IMG/VR virus record: IMGVR_UViG_3300032322_001765
Coordinates: 1-64,000 of that record
DNA length: 64,000 nt
Source: a virus
Strand: one strand, 5' to 3'
The first letter of the stretch is position 1; each line of letters opens with the position of its first letter. The notes under the pieces are model-generated. The model was not told where the DNA came from. It did not search any database and saw only the letters and a list, made by a program, of their open reading frames with translations. A program made the translations under genes and the position numbers. This document shows positions 53,832-61,971 of this stretch, in pieces.

Positions 53832-55528
53832 TACCAAAAACCTCCTCTATAGAGTGTACCTTTTGCATAGTTAGCAACACTAAATTTTTGAGAAGTGTTA
53901 TATCTAGTGACAATAGGTATACATGTCAATGAAATAGTTAATTTAGTTGGAACATAAGTTACATCTTTGTTTGATAAATGTCCGCTAAAAGTAGGTTCTT
54001 CAGAAATGCCGCCCGGCGTTAACCCACTATTTCTTACCCTAAACCAACTTTTTATTGTACCAGAAAACGAAGTTGGTTTAGGTTCTTTTGTCTTTTTGGG
54101 TATATAAAATGCGTTACTCTGACCTTCATATAAATTAGGGTTTCCAGCACGAATATAATCTACATCGTTCGGTAATGTATAAGAAAATTGACTAACTAAT
54201 AAAGGATGATCTTTGTATTGATCGGGTCCATATCCAAACAAATAACAAAGTGGCGGTGGATTACCTGCTGCAGGACCAATAGTGCCGTTAGGATCTTGAC
54301 CATAAAACATTTTAGTAACCGTTCTAAAAAAATGTATCATAGCTAAAACATAATTTGCTTCACCTGTACTTTGTGCAGTAAAATCTGCTGTAATTTGTAT
54401 TTCATCTACAGAACTATTTTTGTAAAAATACTGTTTGTAATTACTATGTATTATATCTACTGATTCATAATTTGCTCGATATGAATTTGTAATTTGAGGT
54501 GTGTATGGAAAAACAACACCGTCTGTATCTCTTAATGGATATAAGATATCGCCGGGTTCTGCTAAATTATATAGATATGTTGCGTTTGATGCCAATGATA
54601 ATCTAACACGCCAATCCAATCCTTGGTACAACGCTTCTCTTGCTATAACACCACCGGTTGCTCTTGCTGCATCCACGCTTGCAGCAGTTGGTGCAGGTAA
54701 TGTTTCAGTAATTGTTCCGCCCTGAAAATCATTTCTAGTAACACGTTGAGTTCCATCAGCAAATGTTTCTATGATTGAACCATCTTCAAACGTTTCGGAT
54801 TTTACCGGTATTGGTGTAGGAGTTTGAATTTTGATTGCATTTAAAACACTTTGATTAGTTTGTGCAACATAACTTTCAGCCGGTGTCGGTGCTCCTATAG
54901 CACTCAATACGCTGGCGTTTGTTGCTTGATTAAATTGTGCCGATGGCACTTCAAGTCGTCCTACGACTGTCGGCTGAGTAACTATTGTTCCTAATACATT
55001 TTGATTTGTTTGTTGTACGTAGGCTTCACCTACGTTTGGTGCGCCAATAGATTTTAATACTTGATTATTCGTATTACGGTTATAACTCTCAGCAGTTTGT
55101 GAGTTAAAGTTTTGTACAGGGTTTGAAGTTAATGGAACTGAATCCGTTGGACTTTGACCCGGTGTATTAGTAGCGGGCGGCGGCACAGAGTTGTTAACCG
55201 CTTGTTGTCTAGCCTGTTGAGTAAGTGATGCTGAATACGCTCTTTCCGCTTGGGCAAGTTCTGCTTGTGATGCATCATATGCTGATCGATAATCTTGCTC
55301 CAGTTTTGCAGCATCATTAGTTGCTTGTCTTGCAGTCTCATATGCTTGTTGATTCGCTGGCGTGGGATTAGCAAAAAATGCTTCTTCTGCTCGGTCTTGT
55401 TTGTTTTGTAGTAATTCTTTTACATTAGTTGCAGACTGCAAGCCTTTCAAATTTTCTGCCGAATTGGTTTCGGCAGCAGCTAATTGATTTCTGTTATTTT
55501 GTACTGCAATGTCCCATTGATTAGCCAT
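53831..55528 (-). CDS. Baseplate tube-cap/initiator protein, gp48/gp54-like, 565 aa
   Basis: The C-terminal third (WRVRLSLASNATYLYNLA; YSYTLPNDVDYIRA-like; CYLFGYGPDQYKDHPLLVSQ; TLYRGGFW at the end) resembles the proteins that start the tail tube at the hub in T4-like phages (gp48 or gp54; I cannot tell which). Residues about 5-110 form a helical, Ala/Gln/Glu-rich coiled-coil-like arm. Residues about 150-235 have two near-copies of a 'N..VL..IGAP...E.YV.QTNQ.VL..I' unit. The start at 55528 (MANQWDIAVQNN) follows AAGGG; the earlier frame has no signal. Late promoter 55549-55556 lies upstream. Confidence 0.65.
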   Translation of the reverse strand: MANQWDIAVQNNRNQLAAAETNSAENLKGLQSATNVKELLQNKQDRAEEAFFANPTPANQQAYETARQATNDAAKLEQDYRSAYDASQAELAQAERAYSASLTQQARQQAVNNSVPPPATNTPGQSPTDSVPLTSNPVQNFNSQTAESYNRNTNNQVLKSIGAPNVGEAYVQQTNQNVLGTIVTQPTVVGRLEVPSAQFNQATNASVLSAIGAPTPAESYVAQTNQSVLNAIKIQTPTPIPVKSETFEDGSIIETFADGTQRVTRNDFQGGTITETLPAPTAASVDAARATGGVIAREALYQGLDWRVRLSLASNATYLYNLAEPGDILYPLRDTDGVVFPYTPQITNSYRANYESVDIIHSNYKQYFYKNSSVDEIQITADFTAQSTGEANYVLAMIHFFRTVTKMFYGQDPNGTIGPAAGNPPPLCYLFGYGPDQYKDHPLLVSQFSYTLPNDVDYIRAGNPNLYEGQSNAFYIPKKTKEPKPTSFSGTIKSWFRVRNSGLTPGGISEEPTFSGHLSNKDVTYVPTKLTISLTCIPIVTRYNTSQKFSVANYAKGTLYRGGFW

Positions 55529-55540
55529 TATTTTACCCTT

Positions 55541-55548
55541 GATAAATA
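55541..55548 (+). promoter_or_regulatory. Late-promoter octamer facing gp55
   Basis: GATAAATA on the plus strand, about 95 bases ahead of the gp55-like gene. It abuts the minus-strand octamer, so the pair could work as a divergent late promoter; this one may be a chance part of the palindrome. Confidence 0.35.
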
Positions 55549-55556
55549 TATTTATC
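55549..55556 (-). promoter_or_regulatory. T4-type late promoter
   Basis: GATAAATA on the minus strand, about 20 bases before the ATG of the tube-cap gene and ahead of the whole baseplate operon. Confidence 0.65.
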
Positions 55557-55588
55557 TGCACAAAAACACCCTATTTTTACCATAACCG

Positions 55589-55617
55589 TTGCAATTCTGT
55601 CAACGTTATACTATACT
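55589..55617 (+). promoter_or_regulatory. Sigma70 promoter of the gp55-like gene
   Basis: TTGCAA-N17-TATACT on the plus strand, about 25 bases ahead of the GGAG site and ATG. Confidence 0.6.
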
Positions 55618-55642
55618 TTTCACAACAAATTTACGGAGAACT

Positions 55643-56530
55643 ATGAGCCTCACACCAAAAAAACCTGTCAATTATTTGAATAATAAAGACATTTTAAAAG
55701 AGATACACTACAGTAAAAACACCTATTGTAGCTATAAAAACCCAGAAAAAGATCACAAATATGATTTAATAATCGATCACCCAAATGATCCATTGAAAAA
55801 ATGCTTTGATTTTTGTCTGAAGCGTGATGCTTTAAAACAGGCTAAAGAAAATCGGGCAGCTAGAATATTTGTAGAAACAGGGGAAAAAGTGGATATTAAA
55901 AATATCCCAGAAACTGATTTGGTGTTTAGAATCATGACCTGGGATCATATACCTGTGGCTCCTAAGCAACCTAGAAAGGTAGATAAAAAGAAAACTGCAA
56001 AGGATATATTCGATTTTGAAGATGATACTGAAACTTTTGAGGATTTAGAAGATGTATCCGGCGGCGATATCGACGATATGGTACATGTCAAAGTTAATTT
56101 TCCTCCGTTTCAACATTTTAGAATGGATAAAAATAGAACCTTTCGTTGTATAGGCAAAAGCCATTGGATGGGAAATATGACTGATGGTGAATTTAGCAAA
56201 GAACACGGAAACATCACTGACAAACTAGCACGTATGTACATTATGATGTGTGAAAAATATGCCATGAAATTTAATTGGCGTGGGTACACATATAATGATG
56301 AAATGCGTAATAGTGCTATTCTTCAATTAACCTACGTAGGGTTGCGATTTAACGAAGCCAAATCTCAAAACCCATTTGCATATTATACGGCAGCAATTAC
56401 CAATAGTTTTTGCCGTGTACTAAACAGTGAAAAACGTAATCAAAACATACGTGATGACATATTAGAAATAAATGGATTAAATCCTAGTTGGACTCGTCAA
56501 GGTCAAGTTAGCATGTCATACGAAGAATAA
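55643..56530 (+). CDS. 55: Late transcription sigma factor, gp55-like, 295 aa
   Basis: The C-terminal half has the gp55 pattern: DKLARMYIMMCEKYAMKFNW, MRNSAILQLTYVGLRFNEAK and NPFAYYTAAITNSFCRVLNS, the sigma region 2-like part that binds the beta' coiled coil. It replaces host sigma to read TATAAATA-type promoters, and such promoters occur before the structural genes in this window. It is longer than T4 gp55 (185 aa) because of an N-terminal extension with an acidic segment (DFEDDTETFEDLEDVSGGDI). The start at 55643 (MSLTPKKPVNYLNNK) has GGAG six bases upstream. First gene of the plus-strand operon. Confidence 0.85.
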   Translation: MSLTPKKPVNYLNNKDILKEIHYSKNTYCSYKNPEKDHKYDLIIDHPNDPLKKCFDFCLKRDALKQAKENRAARIFVETGEKVDIKNIPETDLVFRIMTWDHIPVAPKQPRKVDKKKTAKDIFDFEDDTETFEDLEDVSGGDIDDMVHVKVNFPPFQHFRMDKNRTFRCIGKSHWMGNMTDGEFSKEHGNITDKLARMYIMMCEKYAMKFNWRGYTYNDEMRNSAILQLTYVGLRFNEAKSQNPFAYYTAAITNSFCRVLNSEKRNQNIRDDILEINGLNPSWTRQGQVSMSYEE

Positions 56531-56574
56531 CCTTTTATATTGTCATTTTACAAAATTTAGATTAAACTTACTGG

Positions 56575-57588
56575 ATGAATAACCTTTTTAAAAAAGCAGC
56601 ACTGTTTACAGATATACATTTTGGTCTTAAGACAAATAGTTTACAACACAATCAAGATTGCGCCAATTTTATCGATTGGTTCATAAGTGAGGCTAAAAAA
56701 GAAAATTGTGAAACTTGTTTCTTTTTAGGAGACTGGCATCATCATAGAGCAAGTATTAATTTACATACTCTACAGTTTAGTTTAAATGCTATCGAGAAGT
56801 TAAGTCAAAATTTTGACAGGGTATTTTTTATACCAGGTAATCACGATTTATACTATCGTGACAGGCGAGACATACATTCAGTTGAGTGGGCTAAACATTT
56901 ACAAAACATAACTTTAGTAAATGATTGGTACACTCAAGGAGATGTCACTATTGCGCCATGGTTAGTACAAGACGATTACAAAAAACTGAAGAAATTAAAT
57001 GGCAAATATTTGTTTGGTCATTTTGAATTACCACACTTCTATATGAACGCTATGGTAGAGATGCCAGACCATGGTGAACTTAACGAATCTCACTTAGGCG
57101 GATTCGATAAAGTATTCAGTGGTCATTTTCACAAAAGACAAGCAAGAAAAAATATTTGGTATATGGGAAATGCTTTTCCACACAACTATGCTGATGCGGG
57201 TGATGATGCACGTGGTATGATGATATTAGAATGGGGTGAAGAACCAGTATTTAAATCATGGCCTAGACAACCATTGTATCGAGTGTATAAACTAAGTGAA
57301 GTATTAGAAAATCCAGAAGGCTTATTATTAATTGATAGTCACGTTCGTGTTCATTTAGATATCGATATTAGTTATGAAGAAGCTAATTTTATTAGAGAAA
57401 CACTTATACCAGAACATAAATTAAGAGAAATGACATTAATACCTATGAAGCTTGATCAAATTGAACAACAAGGATTTGAAGGATTGCAGTTTGAATCTGT
57501 GGATCAAATTGTTATTGATCAAATTAATGCGATAGAATCCGCAGCATTTGATAAGAAAATATTGTTGGACATTTATAATAATCTATGA
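56575..57588 (+). CDS. 47: Recombination endonuclease subunit, gp47 (Mre11-like), 337 aa
   Basis: Calcineurin-type phosphoesterase with its metal motifs in order: FTDIHFG (D12, H14), GDWHHH, IPGNHD and SGHFHKR. It is the nuclease partner of gp46, as SbcD/Mre11 is of SbcC/Rad50, and resects DNA ends for recombination-dependent replication. Length equals T4 gp47 (339). Its TGA overlaps the start of gp46 by four bases (ATGA). Confidence 0.93.
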   Translation: MNNLFKKAALFTDIHFGLKTNSLQHNQDCANFIDWFISEAKKENCETCFFLGDWHHHRASINLHTLQFSLNAIEKLSQNFDRVFFIPGNHDLYYRDRRDIHSVEWAKHLQNITLVNDWYTQGDVTIAPWLVQDDYKKLKKLNGKYLFGHFELPHFYMNAMVEMPDHGELNESHLGGFDKVFSGHFHKRQARKNIWYMGNAFPHNYADAGDDARGMMILEWGEEPVFKSWPRQPLYRVYKLSEVLENPEGLLLIDSHVRVHLDIDISYEEANFIRETLIPEHKLREMTLIPMKLDQIEQQGFEGLQFESVDQIVIDQINAIESAAFDKKILLDIYNNL

Positions 57589-59348
57589 TAACATTAAAAA
57601 ATATTACTCTCCGTAATTTTTTAAGTACGGGTCAAGTAACACAAGCAATAGATTTACATAAACAAGAACTAACACTAATACTAGGAGAAAATCTAGATTT
57701 AGGAGGTGACGGTGCCCGTAACGGCACTGGCAAAACCACATTGATACAGGGTCTTAGCTATGCGTTGTTCGGTGTTCCTATTAATGACATTCGCAAAGAC
57801 AATCTAGTTAACAGAACAAACAGTAAAGGAATGTTAGTTACATTAGAGTTTTCTGTTAACGGTATCGATTATAAAATAGAGCGCGGTAGAAAACCAAATA
57901 TATTAAAATTTTATGTAAACAACGATTTACAAAAAACGCAAGATGACACTCAAGGCGAAAATAAAGAAACACAACAAGCAATTGAAAAAGTAGTTCACAT
58001 GAGCAAGGATATGTTTACGCATATCATTGCGCTTAATACGTACACGCAACCTTTTCTAGCACTTAAGTCTAATGAGCAAAGAGATATTATCGAACAGCTT
58101 TTAGGTATAACCTTATTGTCAGAAAAAGCTGAAGTAATTAAATCATTAATAAAGGATACCAAAGACGAAATTCAACAAGAAGATTTTCGCATTAAAGCCG
58201 TCGAAGAGGCAAACAAACGTGTACAAGAACAGATAGAGGCATTAAAGCGCAGGCAGAAGTTGTGGAAAACAAAATATGATCAAGATGTTTTAGAACTTAA
58301 AACTAGCTTAGAAGAATTAAGTAAGATTGACATTGAAAATGAATTGTCAATGCATAAAAAATTAGCGGAGCATACTGAAATATACAAAAAGTATACCGAC
58401 TTAAACAAATTTATATCAAGAGCCGAATTGGATCTTGATAAAGAAACGAAAACAAACAATAAGCTTAAAAAAGAAATTGAATCTTTACAAAATCATAAAT
58501 GTTACGCATGTGGGCAAGATTTGCATGATAAGAAACACGACGAAGTTTTAAAATTAAAAGAATCTCAGTTAAGTGATTCTGGACTGATATGCTTGACTTT
58601 ATCTGGTGAGATCCTTGAACTACAAGAACAACTAAAAGTTATCGGTGAGCCAGGACCCGCACCTAAAACGTTTTATGATGCGGAAAGTGACGCAGTAGAA
58701 CATCGTAGTACAATGAACAATATATCTACTATGCTTGCTGCTAAACTAAAGGAAATAGATCCATATCAAGAACAAATAAATGATATGGAGAGTCAGGCGT
58801 TACAAGAAATAAGTTTTGATCAAATAAACAGGCTAACAAGAACTATGGAACATCAAAAATTTCTATTAGACTTGTTAACTAGCAAAGATAGCTTTGTTCG
58901 CAAAAAGATTATCGATCAAAATCTAAGTTATCTGAATGCAAGACTAACTCACTATCTTGACAAAATTGGATTGCCCCATCAGGTTGTATTTAAAAATGAT
59001 TTACAAGTAGAAATTACTGAATTGGGTAGAGAATTAGATTTCGACAATTTATCTAGAGGCGAGAGAAACAGATTAATATTAGGGTTAAGTTTCGCATTTC
59101 GTGATGTTTGGGAAAGTTTATACACACCGATCAATACGTTGTTTATCGACGAACTTATAGATTCTGGTTTAGATACTTTGGGAGTTGAAAACAGTATTGC
59201 TATTTTAAAAGATATGAGTAGACGTAGGCATAAATCTATATGGTTGGTATCACACAGAGAAGAATTAGCAGGTAGAGTTCCTAGCGTACTTAAGGTCATT
59301 AAAGAAAACGGGTTTACAACATACAACACAGCGATTGACATAGAATGA
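57585..59348 (+). CDS. 46: Recombination endonuclease subunit, gp46 (Rad50-like), 587 aa
   Basis: SMC/Rad50-type ATPase: Walker A GTGKTT at residues 47-52, a coiled coil with a central zinc hook CYACG (Cys306, Cys309), ABC signature LSRGERNRLILGL near 489 and Walker B TLFIDELIDSGLD near 518. It tethers DNA and drives gp47. Length is close to T4 gp46 (560). The following gene overlaps its TGA. Confidence 0.95.
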   Translation: MITLKNITLRNFLSTGQVTQAIDLHKQELTLILGENLDLGGDGARNGTGKTTLIQGLSYALFGVPINDIRKDNLVNRTNSKGMLVTLEFSVNGIDYKIERGRKPNILKFYVNNDLQKTQDDTQGENKETQQAIEKVVHMSKDMFTHIIALNTYTQPFLALKSNEQRDIIEQLLGITLLSEKAEVIKSLIKDTKDEIQQEDFRIKAVEEANKRVQEQIEALKRRQKLWKTKYDQDVLELKTSLEELSKIDIENELSMHKKLAEHTEIYKKYTDLNKFISRAELDLDKETKTNNKLKKEIESLQNHKCYACGQDLHDKKHDEVLKLKESQLSDSGLICLTLSGEILELQEQLKVIGEPGPAPKTFYDAESDAVEHRSTMNNISTMLAAKLKEIDPYQEQINDMESQALQEISFDQINRLTRTMEHQKFLLDLLTSKDSFVRKKIIDQNLSYLNARLTHYLDKIGLPHQVVFKNDLQVEITELGRELDFDNLSRGERNRLILGLSFAFRDVWESLYTPINTLFIDELIDSGLDTLGVENSIAILKDMSRRRHKSIWLVSHREELAGRVPSVLKVIKENGFTTYNTAIDIE

Positions 59349-59851
59349 ATACTTTATACCTTGATATGGACGGGGTTGTTGCAGATTTTGATGCTTATGC
59401 TTATAATACATTAGGTTTAGGTCCTTCAGAAGGTATATATCCAAATAGTGAATGGGAAAAGTTACGCAGCAATCCTAGACTCTACAGAGATTTAGAAAAA
59501 ACACCTTACGCAGATGAATTAGTGTTTCAATGTAGTGTTTTTGCAAAACGTAATAATTTTAATTTAAAGTTTTTAACAGCAGTACCAAAAGATAATGATT
59601 TACCTTGGGCTTTCTATGACAAGTTTAAATGGGTAGAAAAGAACGGTTTTAGTAATATTCCTATCATGTTTGGCCCTTATAGTAAAGACAAACATATGCA
59701 TTGTAAAACTGGTGATATCTTAATTGATGATAGAACTAGTAACATTGAAGAATGGATAGCAGCAGGTGGATATGGTATATTACATAGAACAAGTTATGAA
59801 CATACATTAGAGGAGTTATTCAATTATGAAAATATTATTAACAGGTCATAA
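59345..59851 (+). CDS. 5'(3')-deoxyribonucleotidase-like HAD phosphatase, 168 aa
   Basis: HAD motif I is LDMDGVVADFD (residues 5-15), with Asp as nucleophile. Motif IV is ILIDDRTSNIEEWIAAGG (about 130), and the C-terminal LHRTSYEHTLEEL is typical. The NT5C-type proteins dephosphorylate deoxynucleoside monophosphates. This short form without a cap is usual in phages. It would help recycle or adjust dNMP pools. Overlaps both neighbours. Confidence 0.8.
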   Translation: MNTLYLDMDGVVADFDAYAYNTLGLGPSEGIYPNSEWEKLRSNPRLYRDLEKTPYADELVFQCSVFAKRNNFNLKFLTAVPKDNDLPWAFYDKFKWVEKNGFSNIPIMFGPYSKDKHMHCKTGDILIDDRTSNIEEWIAAGGYGILHRTSYEHTLEELFNYENIINRS

Positions 59852-60647
59852 AGGTTTCATTGGTCAAAATATGCTTAAGTATCTCCAATCTAATACAGAT
59901 TGGTCTATTGATACATATGACATTAAAGATGAATTCCAAGGGGTCATGTCTTATGACTGGGTAATTCATTTAGGTGCAGTAACAAGTACAACCGAAAAAA
60001 ACTTAGATAAAGTTTTAACTCAAAATTATGAGTTTTCTAAAAATCTGTTTGACGAATGCAAAACGTTTGGGGTGAATTTACAATATGCTAGTTCTGCTAG
60101 TGTATATGGACAAAATTTAGAATTTACAGAAGAAAGTCCATTAGATCCAATAACTCCGTACGCATGGTCAAAATATCTTTTCGAGCGACACGCCTCAAAT
60201 AATATGGGAGGTAATATAGTTCAAGGGTTTAGGTATTTTAACGTTTATGGAAAGCACGAAGATCATAAAGAAGGTCAGTCCAGTCCTATTCATCAGTTTA
60301 CAAAACAAGCTAAAACAAACGGAAAAATAAAGATTTTTGATGATAGTCATAAAATGTTTAGAGATTTTATTTGTGTTGATGATGTTTGTAGAGTACAGAT
60401 TGAGTTTATTAAAAGCGTTAAAGAATCAGGCATTTGGAATTTAGGCACAGGTAGGCCGACTAGTTTTGAGAAAGTTGCCGAATATATCAAAGATATATAT
60501 GGCGGAAAGTTAAAGTATGCTATGATGCCAGATCAGTTACAGAGAAGTTATCAATATTATACATGCAGTGATAATACCAAATTAGAAAATACCATTGGCA
60601 AGCAGAGTTGGATAAAAATTAAAGATTTTTTAAAACAAGACAAGTAA
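59826..60647 (+). CDS. NAD-dependent sugar epimerase, HldD-like, 273 aa
   Basis: Extended short-chain dehydrogenase: TGHKGFIGQN (NAD-binding glycine motif, residues 6-15), catalytic SSASVYG and Y-AWSK (Y..xK). FRYFNVYGKHEDHKEGQSSP and IFDDSHKMFRDFICVDDV match ADP-L-glycero-D-manno-heptose 6-epimerase, where the RYFNVYG.re.HKg..aS..f and RDFIyV.DV blocks are diagnostic. The usual enzyme is about 310 residues; this one is shorter in its C-terminal lobe. Sugar specificity is inferred from these motifs. It may supply heptose or a related sugar to the glycosyltransferases at 8-22 kb. GGAG upstream of the ATG. Confidence 0.75.
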   Translation: MKILLTGHKGFIGQNMLKYLQSNTDWSIDTYDIKDEFQGVMSYDWVIHLGAVTSTTEKNLDKVLTQNYEFSKNLFDECKTFGVNLQYASSASVYGQNLEFTEESPLDPITPYAWSKYLFERHASNNMGGNIVQGFRYFNVYGKHEDHKEGQSSPIHQFTKQAKTNGKIKIFDDSHKMFRDFICVDDVCRVQIEFIKSVKESGIWNLGTGRPTSFEKVAEYIKDIYGGKLKYAMMPDQLQRSYQYYTCSDNTKLENTIGKQSWIKIKDFLKQDK

Positions 60648-60661
60648 AGATAAGTAGATTC

Positions 60662-61222
60662 ATGCCAAGTCCACAAAAAGCAAAAGGTTCAAGTTTTGAA
60701 AGAGAAATTGCGAAATTTCTTTCAGAATTATACGGAGAAAGTTTTATACGTGCCCCAGGGTCCGGAGCGTATGTGGGCGGTACAAATCAAAGCAGGAAGC
60801 AATTTTTACACGAAGGTCAAATTCGCAGTTTTAAGGGAGACATTGTTCCAGGACAAAGTTTTTCTAAATTTAATGCGGAGTGTAAGAGTTATAAAGACTT
60901 CCCATTTCACTTATTACTTACGGGTGAGAACAAACAATTTGACCAATGGATAGCACAAATGATAGAAGTATCAGACCAAGATGATTTTAATATTCTTTTT
61001 ATGAAGTTTAATCGCATTGGTAAGTTCGTAGCAGTACAACCAAAATTTACATGGGTGTTAGATAATTATACTTTTTATTCAAGTAAAACGGTTGGTGATT
61101 GGATACTTACAGAATTTGATAGCTTTTTCAAAAACAACAAAGACTTAGTTAAAAATTACTCAGGCTCAATAGACACAACGTCACAATCTCAAAATTTAAC
61201 GAATTTACAATTAGCCGACTGA
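60662..61222 (+). CDS. PDDEXK-like nuclease, 186 aa
   Basis: FEREIAKFLSELYGE, then FKGDIVPG and FNAECKSYKDF: a Glu, an Asp and an E.K pair in the order of the PDDEXK nuclease core (Holliday-junction resolvases and RecB-type nucleases). A Gly-rich loop, APGSGAYVGGTN, precedes the Asp. It follows recombination genes, so it may resolve or trim DNA branches. Its last codons overlap the first stem of the structured RNA element. Confidence 0.68.
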   Translation: MPSPQKAKGSSFEREIAKFLSELYGESFIRAPGSGAYVGGTNQSRKQFLHEGQIRSFKGDIVPGQSFSKFNAECKSYKDFPFHLLLTGENKQFDQWIAQMIEVSDQDDFNILFMKFNRIGKFVAVQPKFTWVLDNYTFYSSKTVGDWILTEFDSFFKNNKDLVKNYSGSIDTTSQSQNLTNLQLAD

Positions 61223-61680
61223 GTTGTCAGTCCTCCTTGAGGAAGTACAGGTAGTGCTGTGCCGACGGATCTGGAGTATACATGTCAGTAATGACATGGA
61301 ATGTCGAGAGGGCAATCTTTGTTAGGGAACCCTCAATGAGTTTGTATCTTACTCTGTTTTGCGGATACAAAACATGCGTTGCCGAAGAGCTAAATGAAAA
61401 AATAAGTTTAGTAGCTTCACTACAGTCCCATTATACTTACAGGGCAACCGACGGCGTATAGCAACTAAAAGTGTTAGCTATTCGGGGAATAAACAGCAAG
61501 TGGATGACGGGCATGGCAAGTTTCCAATTGGTAGTGCTGAATAGCACTACCATGGCTTCAAAGCGGCAATATATAAGCCCTAAAGAAAAGTTTTCGAAAG
61601 TTATAACAGTCAATAAAATTCCGAACAATGCGAACGTAGTGAGCATGTGAAGGAATTAGATGAACGAAGTTCATCTTTTA
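61217..61680 (+). ncRNA. Candidate large structured RNA, about 460 nt
   Basis: No frame longer than a few dozen codons is convincing here. Perfect stems: GACTGA/TCAGTC (61217-61232), CATGTCA/TGACATG with a GTAA loop (61281-61298), TTTGTATC/GATACAAA (61341-61371), a long-range GTTGCC/GGCAAC (61378-61448), ATAGCAAC/GTTAGCTAT with one bulge (61458-61481), nine base pairs at 61530-61551 with a GAAT loop, and AATTCC/GGAATT (61617-61657). It ends in GATGAAC-GAA-GTTCATC plus TTTT. A TACAAT box (61206-61211) lies just ahead of the first stem. Large ornate phage RNAs such as GOLLD and ROOL are known; whether this belongs to them cannot be told by eye. Confidence 0.72.
61659..61680 (+). terminator. Rho-independent terminator of the RNA element
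   Basis: Hairpin GATGAAC-GAA-GTTCATC followed by TTTTA. It closes the RNA element before the converging minus-strand gene. Confidence 0.75.
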
Positions 61681-61734
61681 ATAATTCTAATAATATTAAT
61701 GGTAATCCTAAGTTATGATAATGAATATCTACGG
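61681..61734. other. AT-rich intergenic spacer
   Basis: Fifty-four AT-rich bases between the RNA terminator and the 3' end of the gp51-like frame. I see no gene or clear signal here. Confidence 0.5.
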
Positions 61735-61971
61735 TTAGAAGAAAGGTAACTTTGTGTTCTTTGTTGTTTCTAAGTTTTCTTCTATTAAATTGCCGATGGC
61801 TTGTCTTTCCTTAAATGACATATTGAGTATGTCTATATAAGATGCCCCACCCCTCATATACCATGCCATTTTTAATGCATTGGCTTTAATGGCTTCACAA
61901 TCTTTTTCCATATCGTCTATTAACTTCTGAACCTCATCGGGGGCTAGGGCCAGAAGTCTTAGACGAAAAAA
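61735..61971 (-). CDS. 51: gp51-like extension reached by -1 frameshift
   Basis: An open frame of 78 codons lies in the -1 frame just past the gp26-like stop, with no start codon before Met at 61911. It includes APDEVQKLIDDMEKDCEAIK and WYMRGGASYIDILNMSFKER, and ends TKLPFF. The frame is joined to the upstream gene at the slippery site 61965-61971 (T TTT TTC), giving a fusion of about 349 residues (273 + 76). This is the same arrangement as the tail-assembly chaperone pair G/GT of lambda-like phages and lies beside the tape measure gene. Internal start at 61911 (58 aa) is an alternative. Name gp51 rests on position and order beside gp26 in T4-like phages. Confidence 0.65.
   Translation of the reverse strand, partial: FFRLRLLALAPDEVQKLIDDMEKDCEAIKANALKMAWYMRGGASYIDILNMSFKERQAIGNLIEENLETTKNTKLPFF
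61923..61971 (-). promoter_or_regulatory. Programmed -1 frameshift site with stem-loop
   Basis: On the minus strand, T TTT TTC in frame with the gp26-like gene, seven bases (GTCTAAG), then a seven-base-pair stem ACTTCTG / CAGAAGT around a 21-base loop. The zero-frame TAA lies within the seven-base spacer. Confidence 0.68.

Noticed and set aside
61217-61680. Group I or group II intron, or tmRNA
   Set aside because: I could not find the conserved group I core (AAGATATAGTC-like), a group II domain V, a T-loop or a tag frame; the flanking genes are not split.
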